This document shows, piece after piece, positions 1 through 7,228 of a stretch of DNA of 41,927 bases. Both the position numbers and the translations under genes were made by a program. Position 1 is the first letter of the stretch. The number at the start of each line of letters is the position of its first letter. The stretch lies in assembly GCA_003021305.1 (NCBI GenBank), contig PXQN01000034.1, positions 12,423 through 54,349 of the forward strand, given 5' to 3'. The notes under the pieces were generated by a model. That model was not told where the DNA came from and made no database searches. It was given only the letters and a program-made list of their open reading frames with translations. Source of the DNA: Halobacteriales archaeon QH_10_67_22. Its GTDB lineage: Archaea; Halobacteriota; Halobacteria; Halobacteriales; Haloarculaceae.

Positions 1-3
1 GGC

Positions 4-2406
4 TTGTTCCCCGGCGACATCGTCTATCGCTTCACGGCCCTCGCCCGTGACCAGTCCGATCGAGTAGAACCCCTCGCGCGGGTACTCCACGAGGACGGTG
101 CGGTCGCTACCGCGAACGACCGGTTTCGCGGCGAGTTCGGCCTCGAGGACGTCACCGGACAGCGACTCGAGACGCTGTGTCGGTCGCTGATGGTCGCCAC
201 GCTGGAGACACACTGTAGCGCCGACGGGGAGCAGGCACGACTGGACGCGACAGTTCGGGGTAGCGACGGCATCGACCGGTCGGTGCGGCTGACAGTCAAG
301 CGCCGGGCCGGCCCAGAGAGGGACTGGTTCGTCGCCGTCCTCGCGGACGTGACCGGCGTCCAGTCACGCGTACACGAACTCGAACGCTACGAGCGGATCG
401 TCGAGACGATCGACGACGGGGTGTACATCCTCGACGACGCGTTCGAAATCGTCTCGGTCAACGACGCTGTCTCGGAGCTGACGGGCTACTCGCGGTCCGA
501 ACTGCTCGGCGCGAACGCGTCGCTGCTGGCCTCGGAGGAGACGCTCCGTCAGGCGGCTGCCGCCAGCGCGGCGCTCCGGTCGGGCGAGGAAGAGGCGGCG
601 ACGATCACGACGACCCTCGAGACAGCTGACGGTCACTCACTCCCCGTCGAGACCCGGTTCTCGGTCTACCAGCTCGGCGACGGCAGCTACGGCCAGGTCG
701 GCGTCGTCCGCGACATCTCCGACCGCGTCCGTCACGAGGAGACGTTGCGGGCACTCCACGACTCCACGCGGGAACTGCTCCGGGCCGAGACGCCCGAGGC
801 GGTGAGCGACGTCGTCGTCGACGCGACGACCGAGGTGATCGACCTCTCGCAGGCAGTCGTCTACCTGTTCGACAGGACCGAAAACGTGCTCCGCCCGGCC
901 GCCGCCACCGGCGACTGCTGCCAGAACAGGCCGACGGACGTCTCCGTGGTCGAAGTCGGCGGTGGCCCTGCCTGGGAGGCGTTCGTCAGCGGTGAACGAC
1001 GGAGCGAGACGGACGAGGAGGGGACTGCGGACTCGGACTCGGGCTGTGACGTGCACGTTCCGCTGGGCGACCACGGGGTGTTCTCCGTCGCGGCCGGGGA
1101 TGCCGGCGGTCTCGACCGGGACACTTTGCAGTTGGTCGAACTCCTCGCGGCCAGCGCAGAGACCGCGCTGGAACGGGTCGACCGCGAACACCGTCTCAAG
1201 GACCGCGACCGCGAACTGCGCGAACAGAACGAGGAGCTCAGGCGTCTGGAGCGGACGAACGAGGTGATCCGGCGAATAGACCGTGCGCTGGTCGGAGTCG
1301 ACTCGCGGGAGGGGGTCCAGTCGGCCGTCTGTGAGGGACTCGTCGATTCCGAACTGTGTTCGTTCGCCTGGGTCGGGCGGTCCGACGGCGAGGCGGTCGT
1401 CCCCGAGGCCTGGGCCGGCACCGGGCGGGGGTATCTCGACGGCGTCGACCGCTCGCTCGACGGTGCCGGCGGTCCACCCAGCGTCCAGACGGCCCGGAGC
1501 GGCGACCCGACGGTCGTCTCGTCGGTGGCCTCGGATATCGGCGCCGGGTGGCGCCGGGAGGCGCTGGCCCGGGAGTTCGGCTCGACGATAAGCGTCCCGC
1601 TCACCCACGACGGGACCACCCTCGGCGTCTTGACCGCCTACGCCGACGAGCCCGGCGACTTCCGCGAGTCTTTGGTGTCGGTGTTTCTCGAACTCGGCGA
1701 CACCATCGCGAACGCCATCCGGGTCGCCGACACGAAACAGTGGCTCTCGGCCGACGGCGTCGTCGAGGTCGACCTCGCGGTCGAATCGCAGACGTGTCCG
1801 CTCGCCGCGCTCGCCGACCGTGCTGGAGCCACTCTCGTCCACGAGGGCACCGTGGACGGGGACGGTGACGGGTCACGGACCTTCGTCGCGGTCGTGGACG
1901 CGCCGGTCGATAGCGTCGAGGCGGCTGTGGCCGACCGGACCGCGATCACGGGGTTCGACCGGCTTTCGGAGGACGAAGCGGTCGTGGAACTCGAACTGGC
2001 GGCGCCCACAGTCCCGACGACGCTGACGGACCTGGGAGCGCGGATACAGTCGCTGACGGTCTCGCCAGACGGCGTCGACGCGACCGTCGAACTCGCGCCG
2101 GGCGCGAGCGTCCGGGACCTAGTCGACGCGCTCGACACACAGTACGGGTCGGCCGAACTGCTGGCCCGTCACGACCGGACCGAACCCGCCACCAGCAGGG
2201 GTGGGTTCCGGGAGGCCGTCGAGGACGCGCTCACGGACCGCCAGTTAGAGACCATCCGGACGGCCTATCTGAGCGGCTTCTTCGACTGGCCCCGGGCGAC
2301 GACCGGCGAGGAGATCGCCGACAGCCTCGGCGTCTCACAGCCGACTGTCAACCGGCACCTCCGCGTCGGCGAACGCAAGATCCTCGACCGACTGTTCGAG
2401 GACTGA
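4..2406 (+). CDS. Bat-like PAS/GAF/HTH_10 transcriptional regulator, possibly 5'-partial
   Basis: Multi-domain haloarchaeal regulator of the bacterio-opsin activator (Bat) type. In the 800 residues visible, a weak PAS-like segment (about 25-118) is followed by a PAS domain (about 125-240), a GAF domain (about 245-395), a short charged helix (about 395-425), a second GAF domain (about 425-575), a Bat-type linker domain (about 590-740) and a C-terminal HTH_10 helix-turn-helix (about 745-798, with ITGEEIADSLGVSQPTV-like spacing). Such proteins sense small ligands, redox or light and bind DNA in the cytoplasm. The frame is open to the left edge and the first usable codon is TTG at base 4, so the true start probably lies outside the window. 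The target genes cannot be read from the sequence. Domain order is seen; the sensory signal is unknown. Confidence 0.85.
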   Translation: MFPGDIVYRFTALARDQSDRVEPLARVLHEDGAVATANDRFRGEFGLEDVTGQRLETLCRSLMVATLETHCSADGEQARLDATVRGSDGIDRSVRLTVKRRAGPERDWFVAVLADVTGVQSRVHELERYERIVETIDDGVYILDDAFEIVSVNDAVSELTGYSRSELLGANASLLASEETLRQAAAASAALRSGEEEAATITTTLETADGHSLPVETRFSVYQLGDGSYGQVGVVRDISDRVRHEETLRALHDSTRELLRAETPEAVSDVVVDATTEVIDLSQAVVYLFDRTENVLRPAAATGDCCQNRPTDVSVVEVGGGPAWEAFVSGERRSETDEEGTADSDSGCDVHVPLGDHGVFSVAAGDAGGLDRDTLQLVELLAASAETALERVDREHRLKDRDRELREQNEELRRLERTNEVIRRIDRALVGVDSREGVQSAVCEGLVDSELCSFAWVGRSDGEAVVPEAWAGTGRGYLDGVDRSLDGAGGPPSVQTARSGDPTVVSSVASDIGAGWRREALAREFGSTISVPLTHDGTTLGVLTAYADEPGDFRESLVSVFLELGDTIANAIRVADTKQWLSADGVVEVDLAVESQTCPLAALADRAGATLVHEGTVDGDGDGSRTFVAVVDAPVDSVEAAVADRTAITGFDRLSEDEAVVELELAAPTVPTTLTDLGARIQSLTVSPDGVDATVELAPGASVRDLVDALDTQYGSAELLARHDRTEPATSRGGFREAVEDALTDRQLETIRTAYLSGFFDWPRATTGEEIADSLGVSQPTVNRHLRVGERKILDRLFED

Positions 2407-2606
2407 CCCGGTCGCTCGTCCGAACACCACCGTTCGGCCGGTCATGTCCGGCTCCCGGACTGTGACCCGGCGGCGCCAGAAAACCGGCTCGGAGCCCGGG
2501 TCCCACCGTTCGCCGCGACCCTCTATACATGTAAATCGTCTCCGGAACGGCTGAATCCAATTAGTCGTGAGCGCTAACCGGGCGGCCGGTGTAGTACAGA
2601 GCGCAC

Positions 2607-2930
2607 ATGGTCGAGATGCCAGCGATGTTCGAACCAGCGGCCGACGAACAGGTGAGCGATACGGTCATCCGCGCGCTCGCGGACACGGAAGGCGTCGATC
2701 CGACGTCTATGGACGTCCAGCTGTACGACGCCGTCGACCCGGACGCCCTCGACGCCTTCTTCGGCGTCCGGAGCGGGGCGGCGGGTCGCAGGGTGTCGTT
2801 CTCGGTCGGCGACTACCGGGTCGCGGTCGACGAGTCACGGTGTGTCCACGTGATGAAGGGGGCGAACCCCGCACGCGTCGACAGGCCCGCCGCCGACACA
2901 GCCACGACTCTCGGTACCGGGTCCCCCTGA
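2607..2930 (+). CDS. HalOD1 output domain protein
   Basis: Small acidic protein (107 residues) with the HalOD1 pattern: a helix ending in ALADTEGVDP, then a YDAVDPDALDAFF helix, then a beta hairpin around SVGDYRVAVDE. HalOD1 is a haloarchaeal domain found alone or as the output of two-component-like proteins; its biochemical role is not established. The start is uncertain: ATG at 2607 or the internal ATG at 2625, which removes six residues outside the conserved part. It stands alone between the Bat-like gene and an inverted-repeat element whose left flank begins one base after its stop. A second HalOD1 protein is at 28206-28514. Confidence 0.75.
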   Translation: MVEMPAMFEPAADEQVSDTVIRALADTEGVDPTSMDVQLYDAVDPDALDAFFGVRSGAAGRRVSFSVGDYRVAVDESRCVHVMKGANPARVDRPAADTATTLGTGSP

Positions 2931-2934
2931 CTGA

Positions 2935-3014
2935 TAGTGATTATTGTCGGTCTGTTCCGGATCGACCGCACGCAATCGTGCGGTCGTACCGGTAAATCGC
3001 TACAATAATCACTA
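2935..3014 (+). mobile_element. MITE family 1, copy 1
   Basis: 80-bp non-coding inverted-repeat element. Its 13-bp ends (TAGTGATTATTGT and the complement) enclose asymmetric 9-base arms, then a 16-bp stem (CCGG..CGACCGCACG) around a CAAT loop. The left flank is TGA and the right flank TCA, so the target duplication is imperfect. It starts 4 bases after the HalOD1 stop codon. No transposase is encoded. Confidence 0.8.
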
Positions 3015-3015
3015 T

Positions 3016-3329
3016 CAGTCCCGGCACCGGTCGTCGCGTCACTCCGTCCGGTCCGCTCACCAACCGCGGCGCTGTTCACACCCTTTTTCCTGCGTTCCTC
3101 GGTTCCAGACCAGCTCGTACCTGCCCAGCTCATACAGTACGCTGTCAACCGGCAGACAATCCTGAGTAACTGGTATCGATACCTGCGCGATCCTGCAATA
3201 ACGCACTTTTGGGTAGGAAGTTGCTACTCGGCTATGGTCGCAAGCGGCAGACCCTGCAGGCGAAGTAACGACGTGCTAACGGACCGGCAGACGAGCATAC
3301 CGGACGATTACTCCGGGAGGGGGACGTAG
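3016..3329. other. Intergenic stretch without a supportable gene
   Basis: About 314 bases between the inverted-repeat element and the terpene-synthase-like gene. The short open frames here have no conserved look. A purine-rich GGGAGGGGG at 3314-3322 lies just before the ATG at 3330 and is a plausible ribosome binding site for that gene. I see nothing else. Confidence 0.4.
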
Positions 3330-4301
3330 ATGTCGAGGACGGACCTCTCGGACGCCGTCGACGGACGGGCCCACCTGGAGGCCGTCGACCAGGTCGAACT
3401 CCCCGCGCGAGTGGAGCGATTAGCCGACGCCTACGACCGGGAGTTCGACGACCGTGACCGGTTTCTCTGGCGGTGGATCTACTCGCTGTTCCCCGAGTTC
3501 ACGCTCTCGTCGGTCGCCGACGAGCACCGCGAACACGTCCGGGCCCAGAAGACCGTGCTGACGATGTACGTCACCGTGCTGGACGACCTGCTGGAGACCC
3601 ACGGCGACCGCCGAACGTTCCGCGAGGCCTGTCGGCTCCACCGCGGGGACGTCCAGCCGGACCCCGACCGCGCCGGGGTCGACGAAGCGACACTCGGATT
3701 TCTCGAACGGACGTGGGAGTCGTTCCGGGCGGGACTGGACGGGGCGCCCCGCCGAGAGGCGTTCGGCGACGTGTTCGAGTACGACCTGGACCAGACGACC
3801 AACGCCGTCGAGTACAGCGCCGTCGTCTCGGACAACCCCACGATGGCGACCGTCACCGGAACCAGGCGCTACGACGCTCACAACATGGTAATGTTCGCGT
3901 ACGCCGACGTCGACCTGATGTACTCGCCCGGGTTCGACCTGGCGGAGTTCGGCGCGCTCCGGGACCTCCTGTGGGACCTCCAGGAGATGGCCCGGATCGG
4001 CAACTGGCTGACCACCTGGGAGCGCGAACTCGCCGAGGGCGACTACTCGGCGGGCGTCGTCGTCGCCGCCATCGAGGACGGCGTCGTCACGCCCGCCGAC
4101 CTGGAGACCGACGACCACACGGCGGTCGTCGAACGGATCCGGTCTCACGGGGTCGAACGACGGTTTCGCCAGCGCTGGCGTGACCTCCACCAGTCCGTCG
4201 TCGACCGCGAGTTCGAGACCGAGAGCGTCGACCTCGGCGCCCTCGCCAGGGGCATGGAGACCGTCTTCGAGTACCACCAGGCCAGCGAGGGGCTGAAGTA
4301 A
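3330..4301 (+). CDS. Class I terpene synthase-like protein
   Basis: All-helical protein of 323 residues with the signature spacing of class I terpene cyclases. There is an Asp-rich motif DDLLE at 85-89. The NSE/DTE-type motif NWLTTWERE at 225-233 has N225, T229 and E233 in the N-x3-S/T-x3-E positions. An Arg at 179 lies exactly 46 residues before N225, where the pyrophosphate-sensor Arg sits in bacterial enzymes. These residues bind Mg2+ and the diphosphate of a prenyl substrate, so the protein probably ionises farnesyl- or geranylgeranyl-diphosphate in the cytoplasm. Length matches bacterial terpene synthases (300-350). The consensus Asp after N is a Trp here, which is unusual. No prenyltransferase or P450 neighbour helps name a product. 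The alternative is an inactive or prenyltransferase-like member of the same fold. Start: ATG with a purine-rich ribosome binding site 8 bases upstream. Confidence 0.65.
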   Translation: MSRTDLSDAVDGRAHLEAVDQVELPARVERLADAYDREFDDRDRFLWRWIYSLFPEFTLSSVADEHREHVRAQKTVLTMYVTVLDDLLETHGDRRTFREACRLHRGDVQPDPDRAGVDEATLGFLERTWESFRAGLDGAPRREAFGDVFEYDLDQTTNAVEYSAVVSDNPTMATVTGTRRYDAHNMVMFAYADVDLMYSPGFDLAEFGALRDLLWDLQEMARIGNWLTTWERELAEGDYSAGVVVAAIEDGVVTPADLETDDHTAVVERIRSHGVERRFRQRWRDLHQSVVDREFETESVDLGALARGMETVFEYHQASEGLK

Positions 4302-4355
4302 CCGCCGTCTACCTCGCGACTGGCCACTACCGCCACCGCGCGTACCGACCGACCT

Positions 4356-4367
4356 AGGCATTTAAGC
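4356..4367 (+). promoter_or_regulatory. TATA box of the LOV sensor gene
   Basis: GGCATTTAAGCG; the TTTAAG core is centred 27 bases before the ATG at 4390, the spacing of a leaderless haloarchaeal transcript. Confidence 0.55.
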
Positions 4368-4389
4368 GGAAATAACGTACTCTATCAGT

Positions 4390-6159
4390 ATGGATCCGAC
4401 CCGGACCAGCACAGTAATACACGTCGGGAACGCGGACAGCGCCACCGGCGTCGTGCTCCGTGACCTCGACGGGGTCCGAGTGACGACCGTCACTGATGCC
4501 GAGCGTGCTCGGGAGCGCCTCGGCGCGGACACGTTCGACTGTGTCGTCTCCGAGACCCCCGTCGACTCGCTGGCCGCCGTACGTGAGGCTGGCGACGGCA
4601 CGCCGGTCCTGTTCGTCACCGACGACCCGGCACGCGCGAACGAGGCACTGGCGGCCGATGTCGCCGACGTGCTCGTCCGTTCGGACGCGGTCGACCTGCG
4701 AGCGCTGTTGGAACGGCGCGTCGAGCGGCTGTGTCGCGAGGCCCGCCGGTCCCGGACCGCCTCCGACGACGGCGGCGACCCTGACGAGCGGACGGACTAC
4801 GCGGAGATCCTGACCCAGATACGCGAGAACGCGAGAGACGTCATCTGGGTCACGCCGCCGTACAAGAGTTCGATGGACTTCGTCAGCGACTCCTACGAGG
4901 ACGTCTACGGTCACTCGAAGAAGCGACTCCGCGAGCGACCCCGGTCGTTCGTCGAGGCGGTCCACCCCGAGGACCGCGAGCGCGTCGAGGCGGCGCTCGA
5001 ACGCCAGCGCGAGGACCCCGGGTCCTACGACGAAACCTACCGGGTCGTCCACCCCGACGGCGAGGTGCGCTGGGTCCACGACCGGGCCTCGGGCGTCTAC
5101 GACGAGGACGGCACGCTCCGACGCGTCGTCGGCATCGTGACCGACATCACCGAACGGAAAGAGCGCGAGCGGGAACTCGAACTGAAAAACCGCGCGATGG
5201 ACGAGGCACCGGTCGGGATCACGATCAGTGACCCGGCGACGGAGGACAACCCCATCGTCTACGTGAACGACGGGTTCGAGACGATGACCGGCTACGACAG
5301 AGACGAGGCCCTCGGTCGGAACTGCCGGTTCCTGCAAGGGGGAAACACCGACCCGGAACCGGTCGCCAGGCTCCGGGCCGCCATCGACGACACCGAACCG
5401 GTGACGGTCGAACTGCGCAACTACCGGGCCGACGGGACGGAGTTCTGGAACGAGGTGACAGTCGCGCCCGTCTTCGACGACGAGGGCCGCCTCACCAACT
5501 ACGTCGGCTTCCAGCAGGACGTGACCGACCGCAAGGAGCGCGAGCGGGAACTCGAACTGAAAAACCGGGTCATCCAGGAAGCCCCGATCGGCGTGACGAT
5601 ACACGACGCGACCGACCCCGACTACCCGGTCACCTACGCCAACGAGGGTCTCGTGGAACTGACGGGTTACGACCCCGCCCAACTGCAGGGGGACCTGTTC
5701 GCCACCCTCCGGAGCGAGGACACTGACCCCGACCGAGTGGCGGAACTGGTCGCGGCAATGGACGAGGAGCGCGCGACGTCGCTGGTCGTTCTCTTCTCGC
5801 GCCGGGACGGGACTCCCTTCTGGAGTCGAGTGAGTGTCGCGCCGGTCACCGACGAGACGGGTGCGGTCACGCACGTGGTCGGTTTCCAGCAGGACGTCAC
5901 CGAGACCAAAGAACACGAACAGGAGGTCGAGCGCCGCCTCGACGAGTTCGGTGACATCCTGGCGGCGGAACTGCGAACGCCCATCGTCGAGGCCAGGGAC
6001 GGCCTCGCGGCTGCCCGCGAATCGGAGTCGACGACTGACCTCGAGTCGGTCGAGGAGTGGCTGGACCGCGCCGAGGGGCTGGTCGAGGACCTGACGACCG
6101 TCCACTCGTTTTCGGTGAAAGACAGAGAGGTATCGGAACGAACGGGAGAGTCCGGCTGA
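4390..6159 (+). CDS. LOV/PAS sensor protein with a degenerate histidine-kinase dimerisation helix
   Basis: 589-residue cytoplasmic sensor. Residues 1-115 resemble a receiver-like fold without a convincing phospho-acceptor. A PAS domain of the PAS_3 type is at about 140-256. A LOV domain follows at about 262-382, with the photoactive motif GRNCRFLQG; C312 is the cysteine that would form the flavin adduct under blue light. A third PAS at about 388-505 resembles LOV in its C-terminal half (FWSRVSVAPV, HVVGFQQDVT) but has Asp435 where the cysteine would be. The C-terminus (515-589) looks like a DHp helix, ILAAELRTP, where the usual HELR histidine is Ala526, and no ATPase domain follows. It therefore cannot act as an ordinary histidine kinase and more likely signals by protein contact. 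The HalX protein downstream is a candidate partner. The start fits a TATA box 27 bases upstream. Confidence 0.85.
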   Translation: MDPTRTSTVIHVGNADSATGVVLRDLDGVRVTTVTDAERARERLGADTFDCVVSETPVDSLAAVREAGDGTPVLFVTDDPARANEALAADVADVLVRSDAVDLRALLERRVERLCREARRSRTASDDGGDPDERTDYAEILTQIRENARDVIWVTPPYKSSMDFVSDSYEDVYGHSKKRLRERPRSFVEAVHPEDRERVEAALERQREDPGSYDETYRVVHPDGEVRWVHDRASGVYDEDGTLRRVVGIVTDITERKERERELELKNRAMDEAPVGITISDPATEDNPIVYVNDGFETMTGYDRDEALGRNCRFLQGGNTDPEPVARLRAAIDDTEPVTVELRNYRADGTEFWNEVTVAPVFDDEGRLTNYVGFQQDVTDRKERERELELKNRVIQEAPIGVTIHDATDPDYPVTYANEGLVELTGYDPAQLQGDLFATLRSEDTDPDRVAELVAAMDEERATSLVVLFSRRDGTPFWSRVSVAPVTDETGAVTHVVGFQQDVTETKEHEQEVERRLDEFGDILAAELRTPIVEARDGLAAARESESTTDLESVEEWLDRAEGLVEDLTTVHSFSVKDREVSERTGESG

Positions 6160-6184
6160 TGAGTAGTTACGACCCGAGCGCTGA

Positions 6185-6292
6185 TACTGTCGGACACAAG
6201 CAACGCAACCGTCGAGTGACTGTTCCGACCGATATCGGTCTCTCGATGGCCGAAACTCGACAAGTGTGTTCACGTACCTGTGTCCGACAGTA
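6185..6292 (-). mobile_element. MITE family 2, copy A
   Basis: 108-bp non-coding element with inverted ends TACTGTCGGACACA and complement, flanked on both sides by TGA (6182-6184 and 6293-6295), as for a 3-bp target duplication. It is inverted relative to copies B and C. The interior has diverged and carries a central GACCGATATCGGTC palindrome. It lies between the LOV and HalX genes, 22 bases after the LOV stop. Confidence 0.8.
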
Positions 6293-6384
6293 TGAGAACG
6301 CCTGTCGCACCCGCTCGTCGGGCGCCCGCGGACCGGTCCCCGGCACCACTCGCCCGCGTATTCGTCGATCCGACAGCTGACACA

Positions 6385-7167
6385 ATGGGTCTTTTCACCC
6401 CGACGGTGTCGGTGTTCGAGGCCAACCGCACGCGTGCGGACCTGTACGCGCTGTGGCTCGACGAGTTCGACGTGGCGGTCGACGTCGCGCTCACGAGACG
6501 GGAGGCCGAGGAGATACTCGACGGGACGACGGGTGTGGCGGTGGTCAACCGCGATTTCGCCGGCGGCGAGGCACCCAAACTGGTCGAAATCGTCCGGGAG
6601 CACAACCCCGTCTGTACCGTCGTCGCGACGAGAGAGCGGTCCCAGGGGTTCCCCGGGGTCGACCCGGAGTACCACCTCGTGGAACCGGTCTTCGAGGACG
6701 ACCTCGTCGAGACCGTCCGTCACCTGCTGTGTCGCGCCCACTACAAGATCGCCCTCGTCGCCTACTACCGGACGACTGCCAGTCTCGCCTCCCTGGAGTT
6801 TCCCGACGACGACCCGACGGCAGAGGAACGAGACCTGCAGGCAGAACTCGAAGCGCGCGTCAGCAGACTCCAGTCCCGACTGGCCACACTCCGGGGCGAA
6901 CTCGACGAGGAAGACGTCGCGACGATCATGTCCGAGATCTCCGTCCGGGACGACATCGAGTACACCGACGACGACGAGAAAACCGTCAGCAAGTACCATC
7001 CCGACCGGTGTACCAACTGCGGCCGGGACTGGGACATCACCTCCGACGACGAACGCGCCAGCGGGTTCAGACAGCTCGGGGCGTTCGTCTGGCGGTGTGT
7101 CGACTGCGGGTACGTCCAGATGCAGGCCGACCCCAGCCACCAGCAGGTCGGCTCCTACCGCCTTTGA
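6385..7167 (+). CDS. HalX pseudo-receiver with C-terminal zinc ribbon
   Basis: 260-residue protein. Residues 1-108 are receiver-like: VAVVNRDFAG at 51-60 aligns with the LDRRMPG phospho-acceptor strand of HalX regulators, placing Asn55 where the Asp would be, so phosphorylation is doubtful. Residues about 108-185 form the HalX helical domain (HLLCRAHYKIALVAYYR and a following coiled coil). Two CxxC pairs (C209/C212 and C238/C241) form a probable zinc ribbon, an unusual addition. The start at 6385 is preferred over an in-frame ATG at 6280, which lies inside the upstream mobile element; a TATA-like CGTATTC lies about 26 bases before 6385. Beside a kinase-dead LOV sensor it may form a non-phosphorylating signalling pair (inference). 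Confidence 0.75.
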   Translation: MGLFTPTVSVFEANRTRADLYALWLDEFDVAVDVALTRREAEEILDGTTGVAVVNRDFAGGEAPKLVEIVREHNPVCTVVATRERSQGFPGVDPEYHLVEPVFEDDLVETVRHLLCRAHYKIALVAYYRTTASLASLEFPDDDPTAEERDLQAELEARVSRLQSRLATLRGELDEEDVATIMSEISVRDDIEYTDDDEKTVSKYHPDRCTNCGRDWDITSDDERASGFRQLGAFVWRCVDCGYVQMQADPSHQQVGSYRL

Positions 7168-7193
7168 CAGCGGGGTTCCGCCCGATTTCGCCC

Positions 7194-7206
7194 GAACGCT
7201 TATGCG
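7194..7206 (+). promoter_or_regulatory. TATA box of the methylmalonyl-CoA mutase gene
   Basis: GAACGCTTATGCG; the TTAT core is 27 bases before the ATG at 7229. This argues against the in-frame ATG at 7202, which lies inside the box itself. Confidence 0.55.
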
Positions 7207-7228
7207 CGCTCCGGCAATATTTGCGAGT

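Noticed and set aside
2944-3165. Short open frames starting MSVCSGSTARNRAVV inside several repeats
   Set aside because: They arise from the conserved repeat sequence itself, in both orientations, and lack a start context; the element is non-coding.
6280-6384. Upstream in-frame ATG for the HalX gene
   Set aside because: It lies inside the MITE's right end and adds residues with no conservation.
6434-7228. N-terminal extension of the methylmalonyl-CoA mutase frame
   Set aside because: It overlaps the HalX gene in another frame and is Arg/Ser/Thr-rich; TATA spacing supports the start at 7229.
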